Assembly (NCBI GenBank): GCA_947066955.1
Contig: CAMTAF010000020.1
Coordinates: 1 to 41,626, forward strand
From: an uncultured Hungatella sp.
GTDB taxonomy: Bacteria > Bacillota > Clostridia > Lachnospirales > Lachnospiraceae
DNA: 41,626 nt
Direction: 5' to 3'
In this document: piece after piece, positions 7,682 through 16,214 of the stretch
Numbering within the stretch: the stretch's first letter is position 1
How the letters are laid out: every line of letters starts with the position of its first letter
Made by a program: the position numbers and the translations under genes
Notes under the pieces: generated by a model
The model's database searches: none
What the model saw: the letters and a program-made list of their open reading frames with translations, nothing else
What the model was told of the DNA's origin: nothing

Positions 7682-10393
7682 ATGAAAAAGACAGAGAAAA
7701 GAAAAAAAAGACGTTCCAGCCATGGAGTGATCACAGTGTTTGTCACTTTGATTATGGTTCCCGTGGTAGCCATCACCGGCATTATGGTGGATATATCCAG
7801 ACTTAAGATGTACAGTTCCCAGGCCGCTATGGCGGCGGATTCCTATGGAGACGCTGTCCTCAGCGAATTTGACAATCTGTTAAAACAACTGTATGGTCTG
7901 TTTTCCGTAACACAGAACGAAGAAGGTCTTGAGGCTGTTGAAAAACTGAAAGAGTACGCTTCCTATTCCTTTAATCCGGACAAAGATGAAAAGGGATTCT
8001 CCGGCTTTATGCCCTACAAAGACGCGGATGTGGAATTGGTATACGAAAAAGTACCGGATGCTAGTCTGTCAGACAACAATGTTTTAATGACTCAAATCGC
8101 TGACTTTATGAAATATCGTATCGCGGAGCAGATCATTGATGAACTGGGAGTGCTGGATGCTCTGGAAAAATTTGACTCTATGGCACCAGATACAGAGGCT
8201 ATGGAGGAGCGGGCGGAAATTACAGACAGCAGTAAGAAATCCCTGGAAAAAATAGAAGAGTACCATGTGGAGTTGGATCACTTGGCCAAGTATCCGGCTT
8301 ACTTGGAGGAACGGGCCGATGCCTATGAAGCTTACAGCAAGAAGCTGAAGGATATTGTGACCAGCGATGAATATGAAGATTATGCCTATTATATGGAAAA
8401 TAAGGATGAGATCGAAGAAGCCATAGAAGCTGTGGAAGCTTATGAAGAAGATGATGACAGTGATGACGATGAAGAAGATGATGACAGCGACAGCAGCGAT
8501 AAACCATCCCCTGAGCAGTTTGAGCTTTATGAGCGCTTCTGTGATTTTGACGCAGATGAATATACGGATAGCCTGGATGAGGAGCTTTCCAAACTTTCAG
8601 ATAAAGCCAGCGACCATGACAGCGATCCTATTGATTTTGAAAACACAGCCGAAATTATCCAGAACCTCGGCCAGAAGGCCAATGAGGTTGATACCGCTTT
8701 ACAGACGATAGAGGAGCAGATAAGCAATCTTGAGGTAAAACTTGTAGACTGTTCCTCGGAAGTGAAGTCTGGTATAGAAAAAGAGATTGAAGAACTAAAA
8801 AAGTTGGCGGAGTTTAGGCCTAAGTTTAAAAAGACACATCAATGGATTATGGAGAAAGACTGCATAGGCCTGAACAATAGCAATCTGGAAATTATAACAC
8901 AAGGAATCGAAAATTTGGATCAGATTAAAGATGATATTATTTCAGGGGACGCAAGCCCTGAGAAAGAACGGTCCAAATGTTCATGGGGGGACACAGTTCC
9001 TCTGGCCTGGGCTGATTTTCAGGATAACTCAGAGTTGAATGATTTTTTTAAAGAATTAGGAGGAATGTTAGACATCGACAAAAGTGGAGAGGGGGATAAA
9101 AAAGCCGGTGATAAGAAGACCAAGGAAGCAAATGATATTCAGAAAAAAGCAGAAGATGAGCTGAAGGAAGATGAGAAGACCGACGCCAGAGATATCACTT
9201 CCCAGCTGGCCTCTCAGCTTGGCACAGGGGATTCGGGCAGCCTTCCAGGTCTGACTGATTATTTCAAAGGAGGTTTGTCATTTGACGCCTTATCATCTGC
9301 CGGGACCCATATAATGAACAAATTTTTGCTAACCAGCTATGACTTTGGAATGTTTTCCAGCCGGGTAACTGGTATTGAGCCCAAAACAGAAAGTATCATT
9401 GATAAAGTGACTCCAGGAGAAGATGATTCCGGTAAAGTAAGTTTGGATAAGCCAGATTCTGGCAAGGTAAGTTTAGATAAACCAGATTCCGGCAAGGTAA
9501 ACTTAGATAAATCAGATCCAGAAAAAGATAATTCCGGATCTGACGGAAAAGATTCCGAGTCTGACAAAGGAGACTCAAAACCTAACAGTTCCAGCGGCGA
9601 ATACACAGAATACAGTCTGACGAAGATTGAGATGTCACCGGATGTAAATTATCTTTATGGAGCTGAGCTGGAATATCTTTTTGGCGGACATCATAAATCC
9701 GTGTCCAACCTGAATGAAACCAGGAATATTATCTGCGGTGTGCGGATGACTTTTAATTTCACTTCTACATACACGATACCAAAACTAAATAAAGTAATTG
9801 AGGACGTTGCCTTGGCGGCTGCCGAGGCAGTCGCGGCCACTGGCGTAGGCGCTTCTGTGGCCATTTTGGTGAGGATAGCGGTCAGCGGCGCTCTTCGCAT
9901 GGCAGTCGCGGCTGTTGAGACTGCCGCGGACTGGAAAGCTTTGAAAAACAGGGAGGATGTTCTTCTCATAAAAATGAGTTTAGAAGATCTCCAATCAGCA
10001 GATGCTCTGAAAGATCTTTTACCAGGCCTTGATGAAGAAAGCGATAGCAGTGCAGAGGTATCAACAAAAATTGATATTAAACTATCCTATGAGGACTACT
10101 TGTATATTTTGCTATGCCTTTTGGTAGACCAGAATACTCTTTTGTCCCGAACCGCCAATCTGATCACCCTGAACGTGAATCAGGCGGTCAATGACGGCGA
10201 CACTCTGACAAACCTGGACTTTAAGATGGCTGACACGATTACGGCAATCAAAAGCACCTGTAAGGTAAAAGCGGATTTTGTCATCGTTCCTGAGAATTTT
10301 GCCCATATGTATTATTCCAATACCAGCACAGAATCGATCATAGAGGCTCTGGAAGATAACTATTTTGGGTATTCCGTAATACGAGGCTATTAG
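7682..10393 (+). CDS. large TadG-like protein (DUF5702 type)
   Basis: A 903-aa protein with a basic leader (KKTEKRKKRRSSHG), then one membrane helix (VITVFVTLIMVPVVAITGIM, residues 16-35) and the TadG-type sequence DISRLKMYSSQAAMAADSYG. As usual for this family the +5 position is Phe, not Glu. The ectodomain has long coiled-coil-prone stretches (about 160-480), a very acidic tract at about 255-275 (EDDDSDDDEEDDDSDSSDK), three 10-residue repeats of DSGKVSLDKP type (about 582-611), and an Ala-rich amphipathic stretch near 700-760. I recall this architecture as DUF5702 of clostridial tad loci. It is probably a surface-anchored or tip component; the function is unproven. Confidence 0.78.
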   Translation: MKKTEKRKKRRSSHGVITVFVTLIMVPVVAITGIMVDISRLKMYSSQAAMAADSYGDAVLSEFDNLLKQLYGLFSVTQNEEGLEAVEKLKEYASYSFNPDKDEKGFSGFMPYKDADVELVYEKVPDASLSDNNVLMTQIADFMKYRIAEQIIDELGVLDALEKFDSMAPDTEAMEERAEITDSSKKSLEKIEEYHVELDHLAKYPAYLEERADAYEAYSKKLKDIVTSDEYEDYAYYMENKDEIEEAIEAVEAYEEDDDSDDDEEDDDSDSSDKPSPEQFELYERFCDFDADEYTDSLDEELSKLSDKASDHDSDPIDFENTAEIIQNLGQKANEVDTALQTIEEQISNLEVKLVDCSSEVKSGIEKEIEELKKLAEFRPKFKKTHQWIMEKDCIGLNNSNLEIITQGIENLDQIKDDIISGDASPEKERSKCSWGDTVPLAWADFQDNSELNDFFKELGGMLDIDKSGEGDKKAGDKKTKEANDIQKKAEDELKEDEKTDARDITSQLASQLGTGDSGSLPGLTDYFKGGLSFDALSSAGTHIMNKFLLTSYDFGMFSSRVTGIEPKTESIIDKVTPGEDDSGKVSLDKPDSGKVSLDKPDSGKVNLDKSDPEKDNSGSDGKDSESDKGDSKPNSSSGEYTEYSLTKIEMSPDVNYLYGAELEYLFGGHHKSVSNLNETRNIICGVRMTFNFTSTYTIPKLNKVIEDVALAAAEAVAATGVGASVAILVRIAVSGALRMAVAAVETAADWKALKNREDVLLIKMSLEDLQSADALKDLLPGLDEESDSSAEVSTKIDIKLSYEDYLYILLCLLVDQNTLLSRTANLITLNVNQAVNDGDTLTNLDFKMADTITAIKSTCKVKADFVIVPENFAHMYYSNTSTESIIEALEDNYFGYSVIRGY
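9425..9514 (+). repeat. 30-bp coding repeat, three copies
   Basis: Three contiguous 30-bp units (9425, 9455, 9485) encode DSGKVSLDKP, DSGKVSLDKP and DSGKVNLDKS. Copies differ by a few substitutions. The unit is in frame, so slippage would change the length of an Asp/Lys/Ser-rich linker without disrupting the protein. Confidence 0.9.
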
Positions 10394-10412
10394 AAGGAGG
10401 GGGACGGACAAC

Positions 10413-11210
10413 ATGTGGTCAGGAAAATACAGACAAGAAGGAATGCTGACAGTGGAGGCTGTCTTAAGCCTTGTTCCCTTTATCCTGGTGATTCTGGGCA
10501 TTATTTCCTTTATCAATATTTTCGCCGTACATAATAAAATTCAGTATGCGCTGTACCAGATGAGCAACGAACTGTCCTGTTATACCTATTTTTATCAGGC
10601 GCTGGGAGTGAGAAACGCGGATCTTGGGCTCAAGTCGGATATTGATCTCCACACAGCCAAACTAAACAGCGCCGTAGACGATCTGACAGGTTTTATCGAC
10701 CAGGTAGGAGAGCTTGAGAACACCTTGAGTGACGTAGCGTCTGGAGACTATGGCAAAGCCGAAGAGGTGGCAGATAAGGGAAAAGACGTAATTGATAAGG
10801 GAAAAGACGTGATTTCTTCCGGAAGGGATCTGATCAGTGATCCCAAGGCTCTTCTTCGGGGAGTTGTTTATAAGCTGATCGAGACGGGAGAAGGAGGGCT
10901 GAAGACCTGGCTTTTGGCGGAGATTTCCGGGGGATTCATGAAAGTCTACCTGGATGAAAGCTTTTTAAAGGACGCCCCCATGGCCATGACGGCAGATCAA
11001 TATTTAGAACATTATGGGATCACAAATCTCAATTTTGACAGCAGCCAGTTGTTCAGTGATGATGAATACCGTTTGATCGATATTGTTGTAGAGTATGATC
11101 TGGAGATTCATTTTTTTAAATTATTTTTAAAGGACCCAACCATCCATGTTGTCCAGCGGTGTACCATCCCCGCGTGGCTGGATGGAGACGGGGTCACATA
11201 TTCCAAATAG
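10413..11210 (+). CDS. TadE-like pseudopilin, second copy
   Basis: A 265-aa protein with leader MWSGKYRQEG, Gly10 as the likely cleavage site, then MLTVEAVLSLVPFILVILGI with Glu at +5 (E15). It ends with a predicted extracytoplasmic domain. A short internal repeat (DKGKDVI twice, near residues 120-132) sits in a helical region. The AAGGAGGGGG ribosome site is strong. Together with the TadE-like gene at 6986 and the DUF5702-type gene it gives three pseudopilin-like subunits, the usual TadE/F/G complement of a Tad locus. Confidence 0.82.
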   Translation: MWSGKYRQEGMLTVEAVLSLVPFILVILGIISFINIFAVHNKIQYALYQMSNELSCYTYFYQALGVRNADLGLKSDIDLHTAKLNSAVDDLTGFIDQVGELENTLSDVASGDYGKAEEVADKGKDVIDKGKDVISSGRDLISDPKALLRGVVYKLIETGEGGLKTWLLAEISGGFMKVYLDESFLKDAPMAMTADQYLEHYGITNLNFDSSQLFSDDEYRLIDIVVEYDLEIHFFKLFLKDPTIHVVQRCTIPAWLDGDGVTYSK

Positions 11211-11223
11211 CAGGAGGCCATCC

Positions 11224-11883
11224 ATGGGACAATACATCATACTGGCAGGAGGGATAGCGGGCCTGCCCCTCCTTTATATCGGATTTATGTGGCTCTGTAT
11301 GCCTGCTCTTGATGAAGAGAGCAGCCCCAAAAGGCAGCTTTTTCGTTCTGTACCGGAATATGTGACCCTGGTTCTGGCAGAGGTGGCTTTCGCGGCGATT
11401 TGGAACACATGGAGAGAAGCTTCCATACCCCCTCTCATATTCTGTCTCCTCTTTGTGATGCTGGCGGCTATGACTGTCTTCACCATGACAGATTACTGGC
11501 AGAAAATCGTTCCAAACCGGCTTCTCCTGGTGCTGCTTATGATGTTTGCAGTGATCATGGGACTGTGGGCCCTGAGGGACACGCCTATGGTTCTGGCGGC
11601 GCTGCCTTCGGTTTTAATGGGATTTGTCTTCTGTTTCCTGTGCTTTGGCGTGGGATATATTGTAAGCCGGGGGAATATGGGAGCAGGTGATGTGAAGCTG
11701 TCCTTGGTTATGGGACTGTACCTTACGGGAAACTATGTGGTGGCCGCCATATTGTATGGATGTGTGGCGGCAGCGGTGTTTTCCTTAATTCAGTTGGCTC
11801 GGAAGAAATTGACGAGAAAGGATAAGATACCCTTTGTACCATTTTTGTACATAGGACTGATAATCAGATATTTGGCAGGGTAG
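11224..11883 (+). CDS. tadV: TadV/CpaA-type prepilin peptidase (A24 family)
   Basis: An integral-membrane aspartate peptidase that removes leader peptides from Flp, TadE and TadG-like precursors. An earlier in-frame ATG exists, but GGAGG precedes the ATG at 11224, 14 bp after the previous stop, so 219 aa is preferred. The two catalytic aspartates are visible: D90 in FTMTDYWQKIVPNRL and D156 in NMGAGDVKLS (the GxGD motif). There are about six hydrophobic segments. As in other CpaA/TadV proteins, the N-terminal cysteine-rich domain of type IVa prepilin peptidases is absent. A protein carrying exactly that missing domain is encoded at 15473-15964. Confidence 0.93.
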   Translation: MGQYIILAGGIAGLPLLYIGFMWLCMPALDEESSPKRQLFRSVPEYVTLVLAEVAFAAIWNTWREASIPPLIFCLLFVMLAAMTVFTMTDYWQKIVPNRLLLVLLMMFAVIMGLWALRDTPMVLAALPSVLMGFVFCFLCFGVGYIVSRGNMGAGDVKLSLVMGLYLTGNYVVAAILYGCVAAAVFSLIQLARKKLTRKDKIPFVPFLYIGLIIRYLAG

Positions 11884-11891
11884 GTGGGATT

Positions 11892-13232
11892 ATGGCAAAG
11901 AGAAAAAATGTAGTAAAAAGCGCAAAAGGCACTATGGGAGCTCTTCTGATTCTTATGGTGGTCCTTGGATGGCTCATGACAGCTTATACTGTTTTGATCA
12001 ATACAGATACAAGAAAACAGGCGGCGATGATCAACTCCGGCAAGGTTTTCATTGAGGATAAACTGTATATCCGGGCAATTACAAAGTACAAAGAAGCTCT
12101 TAAGACTTACAGCACCAGCAATAACCTGGCCTATGAAGAAGAGCTTCTGGCCATTTATCGGGAAGCTGCCATGTGGGAGGAATACTATGGGTTTATTGAA
12201 CAACGCATATCAAAAGGCACTGCCCAGGCAGGCGAGTATAAGGAACTGGCTCAGTACTATATAGACCAGGAGTCACCTGCCAAGGCCATAGAAGTGCTTA
12301 AGACAGGGATGGCGCTGTACCAGGATCCGGAAATGAATAGTATATATGAATCTGTCTGCTATGAATATTCTCCTGTCACTACAGTCTACAGCCAGGTACT
12401 CATGCCATCTTCGGATTGGTACATTCCAGCGTATAATGGAGAAACATGGGGATATATAGGAAAAAACGGACGGACCATATTGGATTTCATCTATGAGGAA
12501 GCCACCAGATTTTCCGGAAAGTACGCTGTTATCAAGACGGAAGGTGTGTACAGGCTTATTGACAAAGAAGGAAATTGGAACGCGGTAGATAAGAATGGCC
12601 TGGACCAGGTGACAGCCATAGAAGGAACAAGACTGGTAGGCGTCAAGGATGGAAAAGCAGGGGTCTATTCCAACACCTTCGTCCCTGTAACCGAAGAAAC
12701 CTTTGACCAGGTCTATCTCAATGACAACGGGCTTATCGTTGTAGAAAAAGAAGGCAGATGGGCCATACTGGATTCTGAGATGAAGCCTGTGACAGACTAC
12801 ATTTTCACCGATATGGCGGTGAACAGCCGGGGACAAGTTTTTGGAAAAGGCTACGCTGTGGCGGCTGATGAAAGCGGGTATTTTCTCATGGACGAGAAAG
12901 GAAAGCCCTGTTTTGAGGAGAGATTCGCGAACGCCAAGGGCATGGAAGGCGGATACTATGCTGTGTCCGACAGTTCCGGAAAATGGGGGTTCGCTGACGA
13001 GAAAGGGCAGATCTTTATCGACTGTCAGTACGAGGATGTGTATTCCTTTTCAAATCATCTGGCTCCTGTAAAATATGCCGGAAAGTGGGGGTATCTCAAT
13101 CAATCCGGCACATGGGCCATAGAGCCTCAATTTCAGATGGCCTATCCATTTTTGGAAGGCAACAGCCTTGTGGTGGATGACTTGGGCAACTACCGAATCC
13201 TCAGCCTGAAACACTATAAGTTGTTTAACTGA
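11892..13232 (+). CDS. membrane-anchored WG-repeat protein
   Basis: A 446-aa protein with a short basic N-terminus and one membrane helix at about 16-37 (MGALLILMVVLGWLMTAYTV), so most of it should be outside the membrane. Residues ~45-150 look like TPR-type helix pairs (AITKYKEALKTYSTSNNLAY). From ~170 on there are WG repeats: ETWGYIGKNGRTILDFIYEE, GKWGFADEKGQIFIDCQYED and GKWGYLNQSGTWAIEPQFQM. WG repeats are beta-rich modules of unknown ligand. It sits 8 bp after tadV and 23 bp before the FHA gene, in the same operon. Confidence 0.82.
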   Translation: MAKRKNVVKSAKGTMGALLILMVVLGWLMTAYTVLINTDTRKQAAMINSGKVFIEDKLYIRAITKYKEALKTYSTSNNLAYEEELLAIYREAAMWEEYYGFIEQRISKGTAQAGEYKELAQYYIDQESPAKAIEVLKTGMALYQDPEMNSIYESVCYEYSPVTTVYSQVLMPSSDWYIPAYNGETWGYIGKNGRTILDFIYEEATRFSGKYAVIKTEGVYRLIDKEGNWNAVDKNGLDQVTAIEGTRLVGVKDGKAGVYSNTFVPVTEETFDQVYLNDNGLIVVEKEGRWAILDSEMKPVTDYIFTDMAVNSRGQVFGKGYAVAADESGYFLMDEKGKPCFEERFANAKGMEGGYYAVSDSSGKWGFADEKGQIFIDCQYEDVYSFSNHLAPVKYAGKWGYLNQSGTWAIEPQFQMAYPFLEGNSLVVDDLGNYRILSLKHYKLFN

Positions 13233-13255
13233 TTATAGAAAAGAGGGGACAGACA

Positions 13256-14734
13256 ATGTTAACAGATGTAGTGATAGCAAACAAAAGTTACACAAAACTG
13301 AATCTTTCGGAAAACAGCAGGGTGGACGACATTGCCCTGAGAGTTGTGAGACAGGACTGCCCGGATTTTCTTCTGCCTATGAAAACCATGGAGATCGACG
13401 GGGAGATAGAGATTCGCTATGAGCTTCAGGAGGGCATCCGCCTGTCCTACATGTCCAGGCAGATGAGCAAAAAAGAGTTCTCCACAATGATCGTCAACAT
13501 GCTGATGCCGTTTAAAACCTGCAATGACTGGTTTTTAGACTACCACAATTTTCTGCTGGAGGAAAATTATATTCTGGTGGGGAAAAATGGCCAGTCCATC
13601 AAATATGTATATATCCCGTCTCCTGAGTACGCTAATTCTGACGAGAAGATCAAGGACTTTTTTACCACACTGATCTTAAAGACAGACATAACCGATGACC
13701 CTGGTTATCTTGTCAGCGCTCTGAGGATCATCAAAAACCAGGATTCCAATTTGATCACACTGCTGGAATATTTCCAGAAACAGTCTTCTGTTCCAGGGGA
13801 ACCTGAGAAAACCGCTCCGGCCCCCTCAGCTTCCCAGGCTCCTCAGAGGCCGGTTTTCAGACCTTTGGGAGGGGGGGCTCCCGGGCCTCAGGCTCCGCCC
13901 CATGTTCCCCCTGTTTCGGCGGTGCCAAATCCCTTTAAGGCCATAATGCCCGAGAAAAAACCTGAACCTCCGAAACCTGCCGTTCAGGAGAGAGCGCCGG
14001 AACACAGCACAGGCGCATTTGGGAAAAGCGATGAACAGGGCCGTCTCATGGACAACCTGTTCGGCGATTCCGATGAGCCGGAAAGAGACAAGGAAGGAAA
14101 AGGTCAGGGGCTTTTTGGCTGGAAGAAGGGGAAACCCAAGGAGGAAAAAGAAAAGAAAAAGCCTGAGAAGAGAGGACTTTTTGCGGACAAAGGCAAAAAT
14201 GACAATAAAGGCAGAGGCCCCCTTCAGCCTCAGGGGAGAACGCTCCAGCCTCAGCAACAGCCGCAGCCTCGTCCCCAGCAACAGCCCCAGTCCCAGCCTC
14301 AGACTCCCCAGTACCAATACCAGCAGTATCAGGGAATAGACCAGATGGACGATTCTACCACCATTGTGGATGTGAGCGATGAGGTCAGCGATAACTCTGT
14401 CTTAAAGCTGCGCCTGGAGGACTGTTCCGGGTGCAATTGTCCGGAGTTTGTTGAGATCGACCTGTCCAGAGGATTCGCCACTGTGGGAAGAATGGATAAA
14501 AACGGAGTGCCTCAGGCGGACTTCAATTTTGACGCTTCCGTGTCCTTTGTAAGCCGCCGTCATTTTCGCGTGGAGATCTGCGGGGATCACTGGCAGCTCA
14601 TTGACCTGGAGTCCGGCAACGGCACCTTTGTGAATCAGAGCAAACTGGTTCCCAACATGCCGTGTCCCCTGAACCAGAACGACGTAATCATGATCAACTG
14701 CAACCGCCGCCGCCTGGTGTACCGTGTCTGCTGA
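13256..14734 (+). CDS. FHA-domain protein with N-terminal DUF6382-like domain
   Basis: A 492-aa cytoplasmic protein. The C-terminus (about 385-490) is a forkhead-associated phosphothreonine-binding domain: ATVGRMDKNG (with the conserved Gly-Arg), SFVSRRHFRV (Ser-Arg-x-His) and DLESGNGTFVNQSKL (the NGT motif) are all present. The first ~180 residues form a separate globular domain that I recall as DUF6382. Between them is a low-complexity linker rich in Pro, Gln, Lys and Glu (about 180-370). It should read phospho-Thr marks made by the kinase at 16215 and removed by the phosphatase 18 bp downstream. Its position within the tad operon suggests a Tad component is recruited or regulated this way. 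Confidence 0.9.
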   Translation: MLTDVVIANKSYTKLNLSENSRVDDIALRVVRQDCPDFLLPMKTMEIDGEIEIRYELQEGIRLSYMSRQMSKKEFSTMIVNMLMPFKTCNDWFLDYHNFLLEENYILVGKNGQSIKYVYIPSPEYANSDEKIKDFFTTLILKTDITDDPGYLVSALRIIKNQDSNLITLLEYFQKQSSVPGEPEKTAPAPSASQAPQRPVFRPLGGGAPGPQAPPHVPPVSAVPNPFKAIMPEKKPEPPKPAVQERAPEHSTGAFGKSDEQGRLMDNLFGDSDEPERDKEGKGQGLFGWKKGKPKEEKEKKKPEKRGLFADKGKNDNKGRGPLQPQGRTLQPQQQPQPRPQQQPQSQPQTPQYQYQQYQGIDQMDDSTTIVDVSDEVSDNSVLKLRLEDCSGCNCPEFVEIDLSRGFATVGRMDKNGVPQADFNFDASVSFVSRRHFRVEICGDHWQLIDLESGNGTFVNQSKLVPNMPCPLNQNDVIMINCNRRRLVYRVC

Positions 14735-14751
14735 TATGAGGAGACAGGGCA

Positions 14752-15480
14752 ATGAAGGTTTTTACAGGCTGTGTTACTGACAGAGGAAACTTTAGAGAGA
14801 AAAATCAGGACAGGGCAGTTTGCCATGTAAAAAGGCACAAGACCTCCCCCCTGGCCATTGGCTGTGTGTGTGATGGCATCGGGAGTTTCTCCAACAGCGA
14901 GATCGCTTCCCAGATGGTCACGGAGGGAGTCAGCCGATGGTTTGAGGGGGTGAAGGATCTTTTTCCTCAGTCCATGGATGAAGACATGCTCATAGAAGAT
15001 TTGGAGATGACCCTTAATGAGCTCAATGAGCTTGTCTATGATTTCCGGGAGAGAAAAGGAGTAGACATTGGATGCACCATGTCGGTCATGGCTCTTGTAG
15101 GACAGAATTTTTATGTGTTCCATGTGGGAGACAGCCGAATCTACCGGGTGGGAGAGACTCCTTGTCAGATCACCAAAGACGAGGTGGCTATGGTGGAGTC
15201 AGGAGGCCGGATCAAATCTCTTTTGGCCAATTTTGTAGGGAGATCACCGAAGCTGTGGATGAACCGGTTTACCGGAAAAGTTGAGGGGCAGGAGATGTTT
15301 CTTCTGGGATCAGACGGGCTTTTTAAGCAGCTGACAGCCCCGGACATGGTTCAGTGGATAGGACAGATCAAAAACGATTCCAAAGCCCAGAAAGCCTGCG
15401 AGTATCTTCTGGACCTGGTTCTTGAGAGAGGGGAGAGGGACAATGTTTCCTGTGTCCTCATTTACGTGTTGGTCAAATAG
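14752..15480 (+). CDS. PP2C-family serine/threonine phosphatase
   Basis: A 242-aa PPM/PP2C phosphatase that removes phosphate from Ser/Thr using two metal ions. Motifs in order: KNQDR (D20), CDGIGSFSNSEIAS (D41-G42), TMSVMALVGQNFYVFHVGDS with VGDSRIYR, LGSDGLFK and GERDNVSCVLI. The metal-binding aspartates appear complete. The length is normal for bacterial PP2C without extra domains, and there is no membrane segment. It is the last gene of the plus-strand run that starts at tadZ, and overlaps by 8 bp the convergent gene at 15473-15964. It is probably the antagonist of the kinase at 16215. Confidence 0.95.
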   Translation: MKVFTGCVTDRGNFREKNQDRAVCHVKRHKTSPLAIGCVCDGIGSFSNSEIASQMVTEGVSRWFEGVKDLFPQSMDEDMLIEDLEMTLNELNELVYDFRERKGVDIGCTMSVMALVGQNFYVFHVGDSRIYRVGETPCQITKDEVAMVESGGRIKSLLANFVGRSPKLWMNRFTGKVEGQEMFLLGSDGLFKQLTAPDMVQWIGQIKNDSKAQKACEYLLDLVLERGERDNVSCVLIYVLVK

Positions 15481-15964
15481 TCTGTGTGGCTGCGTATATA
15501 CAGAGAAACACCAGACCATAGACTCCATGGTATCCGGCAAAGACGGCCAGGGCTTTTGCCATGGAGCGGTAATGTCTGTCACAGCGCCAGGCAAGAAGAA
15601 CACACACAAACAAAAACCAGCTGACCACAGTGAGAAACGGATGCCCCCACAGCAGGCAGAAGACAGCTCCGTAATACAGCAGGAATCCTCCTTCAATCAG
15701 AGGATACCGGACAGGTACAGGCCCATGGCAGTAGTAGCACCGGCCTCCTAAGAGGAACCAGCTGACCACAGGAATCTGATGGATAGTAGCCAGGGGATGG
15801 CCGCAGAGAGGGCAGTAGCATCGGCTGGTGAGCAGAGGCTCATCGTGGCGGACCCGGTAATCGGCAGTTCCAAAATAGGCGCCGACGATGCTTCCAAAGG
15901 CTATGGAGCAGAGAAAAAGAACCCAAAAAGGTGATATTGTCATGACAGCTCTCCTGATAAACAA
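15473..15964 (-). CDS. stand-alone prepilin-peptidase N-terminal (cysteine) domain protein
   Basis: A 163-aa membrane protein. After one hydrophobic helix it has the complete C-x2-C-x21-C-x2-C signature (CPLC ... CYYC) of the domain that precedes the protease in GspO/PilD enzymes, including LLTSRCYCPLCGHPL and RYPLIEGGF. In full-length enzymes this region accompanies N-methylation of the mature pilin. The protease half is missing: there is no GxGD, only an unrelated Cys-Asp (RCDRHYRSM) near where the first catalytic Asp would fall. The protein ends in more hydrophobic sequence. It has its own strong promoter on the minus strand. It may complement TadV in trans or be a truncated relic. The AGGAG ribosome site is good and the frame is intact. 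Confidence 0.82.
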   Translation of the reverse strand: MFIRRAVMTISPFWVLFLCSIAFGSIVGAYFGTADYRVRHDEPLLTSRCYCPLCGHPLATIHQIPVVSWFLLGGRCYYCHGPVPVRYPLIEGGFLLYYGAVFCLLWGHPFLTVVSWFLFVCVLLAWRCDRHYRSMAKALAVFAGYHGVYGLVFLCIYAATQTI

Positions 15965-15976
15965 ATTTTGTTTAAT

Positions 15977-16005
15977 ATCTTAGAGACTGTTTTTTAAAAT
16001 GTCAA
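15977..16005 (-). promoter_or_regulatory. SigA promoter of the stand-alone cysteine-domain gene
   Basis: Read on the minus strand, TTGACA (16000-16005) and TAAGAT (15977-15982) are separated by exactly 17 bp, 13 bp upstream of the 15964 start codon. This is one of the best promoters in the window. It lies divergent to the 52-aa membrane protein gene at 16027. Confidence 0.75.
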
Positions 16006-16026
16006 GAAAAATATGGAGGGAATTAC

Positions 16027-16185
16027 ATGGGATATGTGTCTGAGACTCAGATGCTGTTCTGGGGAGGGATCGGCGTTATGGCCGGCGCGGCAGTTCTGGC
16101 TGTGATTTGCCTGGTTGTCTTTATTATCACAGGACAGAGGCTTAAGAAAAAGCTGGAAGAAGAATATGGAAAGCCGCAGAGATAA
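16027..16185 (+). CDS. 52-aa single-pass membrane protein
   Basis: A 52-codon ORF with a strong GGAGGG ribosome site six bases before its ATG. It reads MGYVSETQMLFWGGIGVMAG, then a continuous hydrophobic run to about residue 36 (AAVLAVICLVVFIITG), and ends in a charged tail (QRLKKKLEEEYGKPQR). This gives one membrane helix with a basic cytoplasmic end. It lies 29 bp before the kinase gene and in the same direction, so co-transcription is likely. I do not recognise the family. A kinase or Tad accessory subunit is plausible but unproven. Confidence 0.75.
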   Translation: MGYVSETQMLFWGGIGVMAGAAVLAVICLVVFIITGQRLKKKLEEEYGKPQR

Positions 16186-16214
16186 TGTCATAGAGAATAA
16201 GGGGGGGATGAAAG

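Noticed and set aside
12273-12836. 187-codon minus-strand open frame
   Set aside because: It lies entirely within the WG-repeat gene and has no coding signature of its own.
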